Shown: positions 54,064 to 62,788 of the stretch, piece by piece | How the letters are laid out: the number at the start of each line of letters is the position of its first letter | How positions within the stretch are numbered: the stretch's first letter is position 1 | Source: Pseudomonas denitrificans (nom. rej.) | Lineage (GTDB): Bacteria; Pseudomonadota; Gammaproteobacteria; Pseudomonadales; Pseudomonadaceae | Length of the DNA: 64,000 nt | Assembly (NCBI RefSeq): GCF_008807415.1 | Contig: NZ_CP043626.1 | Coordinates: forward strand, 1,116,001-1,180,000 | Reading direction: 5' to 3' | Program-made: the position numbers and the translations under genes | Notes under the pieces: model-generated | The model's input: only the letters and a program-made list of their open reading frames with translations | Told to the model about the DNA's origin: nothing | The model's database searches: none

Positions 54064-55179
54064 ATGGAACGGAAATTTCGCGTGCTGGTGCTGGGCGGTT
54101 ACGGCAACTTCGGCAGCCTGATCGTGCATCGCCTCAGCGGCATCGAAGGCATCCGCGTGCTGGTCGGCGGGCGCGACCAGCGCCGCGCCAATGAACTGGC
54201 CGCGCAGGTGGGCGGCGAGGCGGTGTGCCTGGACATGAACCAGCCGACGCTGGCCGGCCGCCTCAATGAACTGAAGGTCGACCTGGTGATTTCCACCGCC
54301 GGGCCGTTCCAGGGTCAGGACTATCGCGTTGCCCGCGCTGCCATCGGCGCTCGCGCCCATTACATCGATCTGGCCGACGCCCGCCAGTTCGTCTGCGGCA
54401 TCCACGAACTCGACCGCGCCGCACGCAGCGCGGGGGTGCTGGTATGCAGCGGCGCCAGTTCGGTGCCTGCTCTGGCGGCCTCGGTGATCGACGATCTGTT
54501 GCCACGCTTCCAGCGGCTGGACAGCATCCACCACGGCATCAGCTCCTCGGCGAAGATTCCCGGCCAGGCCACGGTCTCAGCGGTGCTGGGCTACTGCGGC
54601 AAACCTTTGCGCCAGTGGCGCCAGGGGCGCTGGCAGGACGTACACGGCTGGCAGGGGCTGACTCGCCACCGCTTTCCCGCCCCGCTGGGCAAACGCTGGC
54701 TGGCCCACTGTGATGTACCGGACCTCGACCTGTTCCCGCAGCGCTACCCCGGTGTGCAGGACGTGCGTTTCTCCGCCGGCCTCGGCCTGAAGCTCACCCA
54801 GTTCGGCACCTGGGGACTGTCGTGGCTGGTGCGCGCCGGGCTGGTGAAGGACGCTGCGCGCCTGGGCGCCAGCCTGCACCGCCTGGCTGTGGCGATGCAG
54901 CCATTGGGCGATGGGCGCAGCGGCATGTTCGTCCACCTGCAGGGCGTCGATGGCGACGGCAAACCCCTGGCGCTGTGCTGGGAAATTCTCGCGCATCAGG
55001 ACCACGGGCCGAACATTCCCTGCATGGCGGCGGTGGCGCTGGCGCGCAAGCTCGCCGCCGGACAGTTGCGGCAGCGCGGCGCGACTCCCTGTATCGGCCT
55101 GCTCACCACGGATGAATACGTGGCCGAACTGGAAGGGCTGGACATCTCCCAGGGGCTGCGCGAACTGGCTGCGCATTGA
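54064..55179 (+). CDS. Saccharopine dehydrogenase-like NADP-binding protein
   Basis: A 371-residue protein. The Rossmann motif LVLGGYGNFGSLI (about 8-20) and DLVISTAGPFQGQDYRVARA (about 78-97) identify the saccharopine-dehydrogenase/trans-acting-enoyl-reductase group. The C-terminal half is larger than a minimal oxidoreductase and unassigned. No lysine-degradation genes are nearby, so lysine metabolism is unlikely. Possibly cotranscribed with the GFA gene. Confidence 0.75.
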   Translation: MERKFRVLVLGGYGNFGSLIVHRLSGIEGIRVLVGGRDQRRANELAAQVGGEAVCLDMNQPTLAGRLNELKVDLVISTAGPFQGQDYRVARAAIGARAHYIDLADARQFVCGIHELDRAARSAGVLVCSGASSVPALAASVIDDLLPRFQRLDSIHHGISSSAKIPGQATVSAVLGYCGKPLRQWRQGRWQDVHGWQGLTRHRFPAPLGKRWLAHCDVPDLDLFPQRYPGVQDVRFSAGLGLKLTQFGTWGLSWLVRAGLVKDAARLGASLHRLAVAMQPLGDGRSGMFVHLQGVDGDGKPLALCWEILAHQDHGPNIPCMAAVALARKLAAGQLRQRGATPCIGLLTTDEYVAELEGLDISQGLRELAAH

Positions 55180-55184
55180 TAGCA

Positions 55185-55206
55185 GACTGTTGCCCAGGCA
55201 ACAGTC
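55185..55206. promoter_or_regulatory. Candidate SfnR activator site 1 of msuE
   Basis: A 22-base perfect palindrome with arms GACTGTTGCC and GGCAACAGTC and a two-base centre. It lies about 82 bases upstream of the -24/-12 promoter, a normal distance for a sigma-54 activator. It shares CAGGCAACA with the sfnG upstream site. Confidence 0.75.
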
Positions 55207-55218
55207 GATCAGCAGCGT

Positions 55219-55228
55219 TGTTGCCTGA
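55219..55228. promoter_or_regulatory. Candidate SfnR activator half-site 2 of msuE
   Basis: TGTTGCCTGA is identical to the ten-base element found, in the sense orientation, upstream of sfnG (62182-62191 on the complementary strand). It is separated from site 1 by about two helical turns, which would suit binding of a second dimer. Confidence 0.65.
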
Positions 55229-55286
55229 GTGACATGAAGCGCCGGAAAAACCGGCTGAAGTGCCCGAAAATCATACATTTCCCTGT

Positions 55287-55302
55287 TGGTACGGCCCTTG
55301 CT
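55287..55302 (+). promoter_or_regulatory. Sigma-54 promoter of msuEDC-sfnR
   Basis: TTGGTACGGCCCTTGCT has GG at 55288-55289 and GC at 55300-55301 with exactly ten bases between, matching TGGCAC-N5-TTGCA at all but one -24 base. The start of msuE is about 43 bases downstream of the -12 element. Confidence 0.88.
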
Positions 55303-55344
55303 CAAGGCTTCTGTACCTAGCGCAACAGTCAACAGGGAAAACCC

Positions 55345-55902
55345 ATGACCAGCCCCATCAAAGTGGTCGCCGTCTCCGGCGGCACCTATCGCCCCTCGCG
55401 CACCCTGGTGCTCACCCAGGCCGTGCTCGACGCCCTCGGCGAGCAGCTTCCGGTAGAAGCCCGAGTCATCGAACTGGCCGACATCGCCCGCCCGCTGGGC
55501 GCCGCGCTGTCGCGCCAGGAGCTTTCCGCCGAGCTGGAAGCCACCCTGCGCGAGATCGAGACCGCCGACCTGCTGGTGGTGGCCTCGCCGGTCTACCGCG
55601 GCTCCTATCCGGGCCTGCTCAAGCACCTGTTCGACCTGGTGGACATGAATGCCCTGATCGACACCCCGGTGCTGCTCGCGGCCACCGGCGGCAGCGAGCG
55701 CCACGCGCTGGTCCTCGATCATCAGTTGCGCCCGCTGTTCAGCTTCTTCCAGTCGATCACGCTGCCGATCGGTGTGTATGCCAGCGAGGCGGACTTCGCC
55801 AACTACCAGATCACCAGCGACACCCTGCGCGCCCGCATCCAGCTGGCCGCCGAGCGCGCCGCGCCGCTGTTCGCCCGTCCGCAACTGCGCAAGACCGCCT
55901 GA
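55345..55902 (+). CDS. msuE: FMN reductase MsuE
   Basis: A 185-residue NAD(P)H-dependent FMN reductase supplying FMNH2 to the sulfonate monooxygenases. The flavodoxin-like fold has [14 protein letters not shown] (about 6-19), the phosphate loop, and [20 protein letters not shown] (about 80-99). It is the first gene of msuE-msuD-msuC-sfnR under a sigma-54 promoter. Expressed when sulfate is short, by family knowledge. Confidence 0.95.
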   Translation: MTSPIKVVAVSGGTYRPSRTLVLTQAVLDALGEQLPVEARVIELADIARPLGAALSRQELSAELEATLREIETADLLVVASPVYRGSYPGLLKHLFDLVDMNALIDTPVLLAATGGSERHALVLDHQLRPLFSFFQSITLPIGVYASEADFANYQITSDTLRARIQLAAERAAPLFARPQLRKTA

Positions 55903-55912
55903 GGAGCCTTCG

Positions 55913-57058
55913 ATGAATGTGTTCTGGTTCCTGCCCACCCACGGCGACGGCCACTTCCTCGGCACCAGCGAGGGCGCGCGCCCGGTGTCGCTGCCGTACC
56001 TCAAGCAGATCGCCCAGGCCGCCGATTCCCTGGGCTACTACGGCGTGCTGATTCCCACCGGGCGCTCCTGCGAGGACTCCTGGGTGGTCGCCTCGGCCCT
56101 GGCGCCGCTCACCGAACGCCTGCGTTACCTGGTGGCGATCCGTCCGGGAATCATCTCGCCGACCGTTTCCGCGCGCATGGCCGCGACCCTGGATCGCCTC
56201 TCCGGCGGGCGCCTGCTGATCAACGTGGTCACCGGCGGCGACCCGGATGAAAACCGTGGCGACGGCATCCACCTCAGCCATGCCGAGCGCTACGAAGTCA
56301 CCGACGAATTCCTGCGCATCTGGCGCCGCGTGCTGCAGGGCGAATCCGTGGACTTCGCCGGCAAGCACCTGCAGGTAGAGAACGCCAAGGCGCTCTATCC
56401 GCCGATCCAGAAGCCTTATCCGCCGCTGTACTTCGGCGGCTCCTCGGCCGAGGCCCACGACCTGGCCGCCGAGCAGGTCGACGTCTACCTGACCTGGGGC
56501 GAGCCGCCGCAAGCGGTCGCGCAGAAGATCGCTGACGTGCGCGAGAAGGCCGCGAAGCAGGGGCGCAGCGTGAAGTTCGGCATTCGCCTGCACGTGATCG
56601 TCCGCGAGACCGCCGAGGAAGCCTGGCAGGCCGCCGACAGGCTGATCGCCAACATCTCCGACGAGACCATCACCAATGCGCAGAAGTCCTTCGCCCGCTT
56701 CGACTCCGAAGGCCAGCGGCGCATGGCTGCGCTGCACGGCGGGCGCCGCGACCAGCTGGAGATCTACCCCAACCTCTGGGCCGGTGTCGGCCTGGTCCGT
56801 GGTGGCGCCGGCACCGCGCTGGTGGGCGACCCGCAGCAGGTGGCCGAGCGCATCAGGGAGTACGCGGACCTCGGCATCGACAGCTTCATCTTCTCCGGCT
56901 ACCCGCATCTGGAAGAGGCCTATCGCTTCGCCGAGCTGGTTTTCCCGCTGCTTCCTGAGCCCTACGCCAGCCTTGCCGGGCGCGGCGTGACCAACCTCAC
57001 CGGGCCTTTTGGCGAAATGATCGCCAACGATGTGCTGCCCGGACGCAAGGCCGGCTGA
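55913..57058 (+). CDS. msuD: FMNH2-dependent alkanesulfonate monooxygenase (MsuD)
   Basis: A 381-residue luciferase-like monooxygenase that splits C-S bonds of methanesulfonate and short alkanesulfonates to sulfite and an aldehyde. The start [18 protein letters not shown] is typical. The conserved [13 protein letters not shown] (about 99-111), His/Arg substrate residues, and the C-terminal [11 protein letters not shown] loop are seen. msuE and msuC neighbours favour MsuD over SsuD. It starts ten bases after msuE. Confidence 0.93.
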   Translation: MNVFWFLPTHGDGHFLGTSEGARPVSLPYLKQIAQAADSLGYYGVLIPTGRSCEDSWVVASALAPLTERLRYLVAIRPGIISPTVSARMAATLDRLSGGRLLINVVTGGDPDENRGDGIHLSHAERYEVTDEFLRIWRRVLQGESVDFAGKHLQVENAKALYPPIQKPYPPLYFGGSSAEAHDLAAEQVDVYLTWGEPPQAVAQKIADVREKAAKQGRSVKFGIRLHVIVRETAEEAWQAADRLIANISDETITNAQKSFARFDSEGQRRMAALHGGRRDQLEIYPNLWAGVGLVRGGAGTALVGDPQQVAERIREYADLGIDSFIFSGYPHLEEAYRFAELVFPLLPEPYASLAGRGVTNLTGPFGEMIANDVLPGRKAG

Positions 57059-57130
57059 CCCGGCTCTCCGCGCCCCGACTTGCCGGGCACAGGCCCGGCT
57101 TGCCCTGAACAGACTCAAGAGGAAGCGAGC

Positions 57131-58332
57131 GTGAACGCCAAGACGCGTCTCGACGCACAGACATCCGGGCAGTTCGAAGCGACTCCCGGACAGATTGCCC
57201 AGCGCCTGGCCGCCGGTTTCGCCGAAACCGCCGCCGAGCGCGATATCCGTGGCGGCACGCCGAAGGCCGAGCGCGACGCGCTGCGCCAGAGCGGCCTGCT
57301 GTCGCTGATCATCCCTGCCGAATACGGCGGCCTGGGCGCCGACTGGAGCACCACGCTGGACATCGTCCGCCAGTTCGCCGTGGTCGACAGTTCCATTGCC
57401 CACGTGTTCGGTTTCCAGCACCTGATGCTGGCCACCGTGCGCCTGTTCTCCCGCCCCGAGCAGTGGCAGCCGTGGTTCGAGCTGACCGCGCGCAATCAAT
57501 GGTTCTGGGGCAACGCACTCAACCCGCTGGATACCCGTACCGTGTCGCGCAGCTTCGCCGGCTGGCGCGAGTTTTCCGGGCGCAAGAGCTTCTGCTCCGG
57601 CGCGCTGGATTCGCAGATGCTTATTGCCTCGGCGCTGGACGGCGAGGGCGGCAAGCTGCTGATCGCCGCCATCCCCACCGCGCGCAGCGGCATCAGCCTG
57701 GCCCACGACTGGGACAACATGGGCCAGCGCCAGACCGACAGCGGCAGCGCCACCTTCGAGCGCGTGCGGGTGGAGGAGAGCGAGCTGCTGCTCGATCCGG
57801 GCCCGCTGAGCACGCCCTTTGCCTGCCTGCGCCCGCTGATTGCCCAGCTGATCTTCACCCACGTCTTCCTCGGTATTGCCGAGGGCGCGTTCGAGGAAGC
57901 GCGGCAGTACACGCTCAAGGAGGCCCGCCCGTGGTTCCGTTCCAGCGCCGCAACGGTGGCTGAAGACCCCTACGTGCTCGCGCACTACGGCGAGTTCTGG
58001 GTTGGCCTGGAAAGCACCCGCCTGCTGGTGCGCCGTGCTGCGCAACTGCTCGACGAAGCCTGGACCAAAGGAGCGGCACTGGACGCCGAGGAGCGCGGCC
58101 GGCTCGCCGTGGCCATCGCCACCGCCAAGGTCGCGGCCACCCGCAATGGCCTGGACATCTGCAACCGCCTGTTCGAAGTCACCGGCGCGCGCTCCACCCA
58201 TGCCGCGCTGCGCATCGACCGCTACTGGCGCAACCTGCGCACCCAGACCCTGCACGACCCGGTGGACTACAAGGTCCGCGAGCTGGGCGACTGGGCGCTG
58301 AACCAGCAACTGCCGCAACCGACCTTCTACTC

Positions 58333-58336
<4 letters not shown>
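57131..58336 (+). CDS. msuC: FMNH2-dependent methanesulfinate monooxygenase MsuC
   Basis: A 401-residue acyl-CoA-dehydrogenase-fold flavoenzyme that oxidises methanesulfinate to methanesulfonate. LSLIIPAEYGGLGADWS (about 57-73) and the C-terminal VTGARSTHAALRIDRYWRNLRT with HDPVDYK are MsuC/SfnC type. The start is a GTG with AAGAGGA seven bases upstream; there is no suitable ATG nearby. The stop overlaps sfnR as ATGA. It provides the link between SfnG product and MsuD. Confidence 0.93.
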
Positions 58337-59451
<1,115 letters not shown>

Positions 59452-59575
59452 CCCGCTCTGCTCGGGCCCGTCTATTTGGAGGTATTCGCCGCGGGCCACT
59501 GATCCACGGCAACGAAACGGACCAGTGGCCAGCCTAGACTCCGGGACCGCCCATCCCTCGCGAAAGGAGTCTCCC

Positions 59576-60748
59576 ATGCACGTGGACATCGCCATCGTCG
59601 GCGCCGGCCCCGCCGGGCTTTGCCTGGCCCGCTCGCTGTCGGGCAACGGGCTGTCGATCCTGCTGATCGACCGCCAGCCGCTGGCCGCCGTGTCCGAGCC
59701 CGCCGAGGACGGCCGGGAGATCGCCCTGACCCACGCCTCCCGCGCCGAACTGCAGCGGCTGGGCATGTGGTCGCGGATCGATCCGCAGGAAGTCTCGCCG
59801 CTGCGCGATGCCCAGGTGCTCAATGGCCCCTCGCTGTTCACCCTGCGCATCGAGGCCGAGCACGCCGGCGCCGAGCAACTGGGTTACTTCGTGTCCAACC
59901 AGATGATCCGCCGCGCCGCCTTCGATGCGGTGCACGAATGTGCGGACGTCTCGCTGGTCTGCGGCCGTGCCTTGCGCACGTTGCAGGTGCAGCAGGATGG
60001 CGTGTCGCTGACGCTGGACGATGACAGCCGTGTCCATGCGCGCCTGCTGGTGGCGGCCGACAGCCGCTTCTCCGAGACCCGCCGCATGCTTGGCATCGGC
60101 GCGCACATGGAGGACTTCGGCAAGACCATGATGGTCTGCCGCATGGCTCACGAGAAACCGCACCACAACGTCGCCTGGGAATGGTTCGGCTACGGCCAGA
60201 CCCTGGCGCTGCTGCCGATCAACGGCGACCGCTCCTCGGTGGTGCTGACCTTGCCGCAGCGCGAGATGGCGCCGCTGCTGGAGCTGGACGAGAAGGCCTT
60301 CGCCCAGGAGATGGAGCGCCGCTTCGACCGCCGCCTGGGTGGCATGCAGCTGCTCGGTCCGCGCCACAGCTACCCGCTGGTGGGTGTGTACTCGGACCGC
60401 TTCGTCGGCCCGCGCAGCGCACTGATCGGCGATGCCGCGGTCGGCATGCACCCGGTCACCGCCCACGGCTTCAACTTCGGCCTGCAGAGCCAGCGTCGGC
60501 TGGCCAATGAAATCCTCGCGACCCATCGCCGTGGCGGCGATATCGGCGGCACCTGGCCGCTGCGTCGTTACGCCATGGCCCACCGCCTGGCGACCTGGCC
60601 GCTGTACCAGGCCACCCGGCTGATCGTCGGCATGTACACCGACCCGCGCCCGCCGGTGCGTCTGCTGCGCAATGCCGGCCTGCGCCTGGCGCAGAACCTG
60701 CCGCCGCTGCGCACGGCGATTGCCAAGCATCTGACCCAGGGGGCCTGA
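59576..60748 (+). CDS. ubiM: UbiH/UbiF-type FAD hydroxylase, probably UbiM
   Basis: A 390-residue flavoprotein hydroxylase. IAIVGAGPAGLCLARSL (about 5-21) binds FAD, DGREIALTHASRAELQRLG is the ubiquinone-hydroxylase motif, and GDAAVGMHPVTAHGFNFGLQ (about 285-304) is the late FAD motif of the UbiH/COQ6 family. It resembles UbiM, a C5-hydroxylase of ubiquinone synthesis, but a hydroxylase for another substrate is possible. The gene sits between sfnR and sfnG with its own ribosome site (AAAGGAG) and ends at repeats. Confidence 0.7.
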   Translation: MHVDIAIVGAGPAGLCLARSLSGNGLSILLIDRQPLAAVSEPAEDGREIALTHASRAELQRLGMWSRIDPQEVSPLRDAQVLNGPSLFTLRIEAEHAGAEQLGYFVSNQMIRRAAFDAVHECADVSLVCGRALRTLQVQQDGVSLTLDDDSRVHARLLVAADSRFSETRRMLGIGAHMEDFGKTMMVCRMAHEKPHHNVAWEWFGYGQTLALLPINGDRSSVVLTLPQREMAPLLELDEKAFAQEMERRFDRRLGGMQLLGPRHSYPLVGVYSDRFVGPRSALIGDAAVGMHPVTAHGFNFGLQSQRRLANEILATHRRGGDIGGTWPLRRYAMAHRLATWPLYQATRLIVGMYTDPRPPVRLLRNAGLRLAQNLPPLRTAIAKHLTQGA

Positions 60749-60758
60749 TAGCTGGCTT

Positions 60759-60806
60759 GGTATCCGCCACAATGGCGGATAACGCCGTAGGCGTTATGCA
60801 CCCTAC
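60759..60806. repeat. Family A palindromic repeat, copy 5 (partial)
   Basis: Half-length copy: GGTATCCGCC, AATGGCGGATAACGCC, then GTTATGCACCCTACG. It keeps the inner pair and closing arm of the family and lies directly after ubiM. Confidence 0.75.
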
Positions 60807-60832
60807 GGGGCTTGCTCTGGAGCGTAAAAGCG

Positions 60833-60906
60833 TTCGCGAGCAAGCTCGCTCCTACGAAAAGCATACCGAGTGGCTCGGTGGCGGTAGGAGCGAGCTTGCT
60901 CGCGAA
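60833..60906. repeat. Family C REP/BIME pair
   Basis: Two inverted copies, TTCGCGAGCAAGCTCGCTCC.. at 60833-60855 and ..GGAGCGAGCTTGCTCGCGAA at 60884-60906, with a 28-base spacer. This is the common Pseudomonas REP type. It lies between the convergent ubiM and sfnG genes. Confidence 0.9.
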
Positions 60907-60925
60907 TGGTACGGCTCCTGACGCC

Positions 60926-62020
60926 TCAGGCAGCCTCGGTCTGCCGTGCCTTCTTCTGCTCCAGCTCGCGCACCAGCGGCAGCACCTTCTCGCCGAAGTA
61001 GCGCACTTCTTCCTGGAAGTGCAGGAAGCCCGTCAACACCAGGTCCACGCCCACCGCCTTGAGCGCGACGATACGTTCGGCGATCTGCTGCGGCGTGCCG
61101 ATCAGGTTGGTCTTGAAGCCATCGTTGTACTGCACCAGGTCCTCGAGGCTGGATTTCGCCCAGTTGCCTTCGCCCTCCGGCGAGGCGGCGCCGGCTTGCT
61201 TGGCGGCGTGGCCGAAGGCGTTTACCGCTTCCGGGTCGGCCTTGTCGATGATCTCGGCGAGCACTGCGCGGGCTTCCTCCTCGGTATTGCGGGCGATGAC
61301 GAAGGCGTTTACCCCGATCTTCACCGCGTGACCGTTGGCCGCGGCCTTTTCGCGGATGTCGTCCACCTGTGCCTTGATCCCTTCCACGCTGTTGCCGTTG
61401 GTGAAGTACCAGTCGGAGACTCGTGAAGCCATGTCGCGCGCGGCCCGTGAGCTGCCGCCCTGGAAGATTTCCGGGTTCGGGCGCTGCAATGGCCGGGGCT
61501 TCAGGTTGTAGTCGTGGAAGCGGTAGAAGTCGCCGTGGAAGCTGAAGTTGTCCTGGGTCCAGATGCCCTTCAGGGCGCGGATGAATTCCTCCGAGCGGCG
61601 GTAGCGCTCGTCATGCTCCAGCCAGGGTTCGCCGATGGCCTGGAACTCTCCCTTGAACCAGCCGCTGACGATGTTCACTGCGATGCGCCCGCCAGTGAGC
61701 TGGTCGATGGTCGCCAGTTGCTTGGCCGCCAGCGCGGGCGTCCAGGGGCCGGGGAGGATGGCGGCGATCACCTTGAGCTTTTCCGTGGCGCCCAGCAGGG
61801 CATGGCTGAAGGCTACCGACTCGTGCTGGTACTCGGCGCCGTAGCCGGCGGTGAAGCGGATCTGCGTCAGCGCATAGTCGAAACCCGCGTCCTCGGCGAT
61901 GCGCGCGAGCTGGCGGTTGTAGTCGATGTCCCAGTGGGTGCGCTGCTCGATCTTGCTGACCACCAGGCCGCCACTGACGTTGGGGACCCAGTAGGCGAAG
62001 CGGATCGGTTGTTGGCTCAT
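60926..62020 (-). CDS. sfnG: Dimethylsulfone monooxygenase SfnG
   Basis: A 364-residue FMNH2-dependent luciferase-like enzyme that oxidises dimethylsulfone to methanesulfinate and formaldehyde. RFAYWVPNVSGGLVVSKIEQRTHWD (beginning at residue 6, shown broken: VSGGLVVSK, RTHWD), NIVSGWFKGEF and FQGGSSRAARDMASRVSDWYF-like segments are SfnG type. The ATG at 62020 gives the family-length protein; the longer frame upstream runs into the promoter region. It has its own sigma-54 promoter and SfnR-like site. Oddly it is separated from the other organosulfur genes by ubiM and repeats, and transcribed toward them. Confidence 0.93.
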   Translation of the reverse strand: MSQQPIRFAYWVPNVSGGLVVSKIEQRTHWDIDYNRQLARIAEDAGFDYALTQIRFTAGYGAEYQHESVAFSHALLGATEKLKVIAAILPGPWTPALAAKQLATIDQLTGGRIAVNIVSGWFKGEFQAIGEPWLEHDERYRRSEEFIRALKGIWTQDNFSFHGDFYRFHDYNLKPRPLQRPNPEIFQGGSSRAARDMASRVSDWYFTNGNSVEGIKAQVDDIREKAAANGHAVKIGVNAFVIARNTEEEARAVLAEIIDKADPEAVNAFGHAAKQAGAASPEGEGNWAKSSLEDLVQYNDGFKTNLIGTPQQIAERIVALKAVGVDLVLTGFLHFQEEVRYFGEKVLPLVRELEQKKARQTEAA

Positions 62021-62071
62021 GGCTCGGGCTCCTCGGGGCTGCACAGCGGCGAAGGTGCCGCAGGCTGTGCA

Positions 62072-62089
62072 GAGCGAAAGCCGTGCCAC
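62072..62089 (-). promoter_or_regulatory. Sigma-54 promoter of sfnG
   Basis: On the minus strand TGGCACGGCTTTCGCT has a perfect -24 TGGCAC and a -12 GC at 62075-62074, ten bases from GG at 62087-62086. The -12 reads TCGCT rather than TTGCA, one or two mismatches. It is about 54 bases upstream of the ATG. Confidence 0.82.
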
Positions 62090-62172
62090 GCGGGGAAATT
62101 CCCAGCGGATCAGCAGCTTGGCGTTTGGCCAGGACAGCGGCGGGTGTTCCGCACGGCGCACAGCTGCTGGGC

Positions 62173-62194
62173 AAGTGTTGGTCAGGCAACAGTG
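62173..62194. promoter_or_regulatory. Candidate SfnR activator site of sfnG
   Basis: A 22-base imperfect dyad (TGTTG...CAACA) agreeing at 17 of 22 positions with the msuE palindrome at 55185-55206, including GTCAGGCAACAG. It lies about 85-105 bases upstream of the sfnG -24/-12 promoter, the same distance as at msuE. Confidence 0.75.
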
Positions 62195-62318
62195 CCGGGT
62201 GCGACAACCGGCCCCTGAGCAGGCGCCGGCAAGGCTGTCAGAATTCGAAGTTCACCCGCTCACAGAAGCGGGGACCTCCTGCGTGCGAATCCATAACAGA
62301 ACAAATCCAGGGGGCAGC

Positions 62319-62639
62319 ATGGCCATCACTTCCAGCGATATCTGCAACGCCGCCGACGGGCTGTCCGGCTTCGTCGGCTTCAACCTCAAGACCGGCAAGT
62401 ACATCGTGCGCTTCAGCGAAGACTCCTTCGGCATGGACGTGGCCGAGGACAGTATCCGCCCGGCCTGCGAGTTCGTCTGGGCACCGAAAAACGGCGTGGT
62501 GATGACCCTGAGCCGCGAGTGCCTGCAGATTCTTGCCGAGCAGAACATCCACGACCGCCTGAACCTCAACGAGGCGCTGCTGACCTACCTGCGCCGCACC
62601 GACCTGCCGGAGATCGCCGCCGAGCGTTGCCTGAAGTGA
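62319..62639 (+). CDS. Small protein of unknown function
   Basis: A 106-residue soluble protein without a signal peptide. It opens MAITSSDICNAADGLSG, has a short strand-rich part (FNLKTGKYIVRFSEDSF) and a C-terminal helical half (LQILAEQNIHDRLNLNEALLTYLRR). Three Cys are scattered. A GGGGGCAG site precedes the ATG. No family recognised. It is divergent from sfnG; the promoter regions are next to each other, but nothing shows a joint role. Confidence 0.65.
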   Translation: MAITSSDICNAADGLSGFVGFNLKTGKYIVRFSEDSFGMDVAEDSIRPACEFVWAPKNGVVMTLSRECLQILAEQNIHDRLNLNEALLTYLRRTDLPEIAAERCLK

Positions 62640-62788
62640 TCACCACGCCCGCGCGCCGGGCGTTCGCAGGGGCGGGGGAGCGCCGGGCAGCGCGAAGCCG
62701 GGGAGGGGTTCGCGGGCCCGCTCCTGCAGAAACCGGGATTCGGGACCAGCCGGAGCGGACGGCGTCCGCTCCGGTGTCTTGCCGGACC

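Noticed and set aside
62750..62774. Hairpin as terminator of the window-end cytochrome gene
   Set aside because: Ten-bp arms CCGGAGCGGA / TCCGCTCCGG are present but no T-run follows in the gene's sense, so it is not listed as a terminator.
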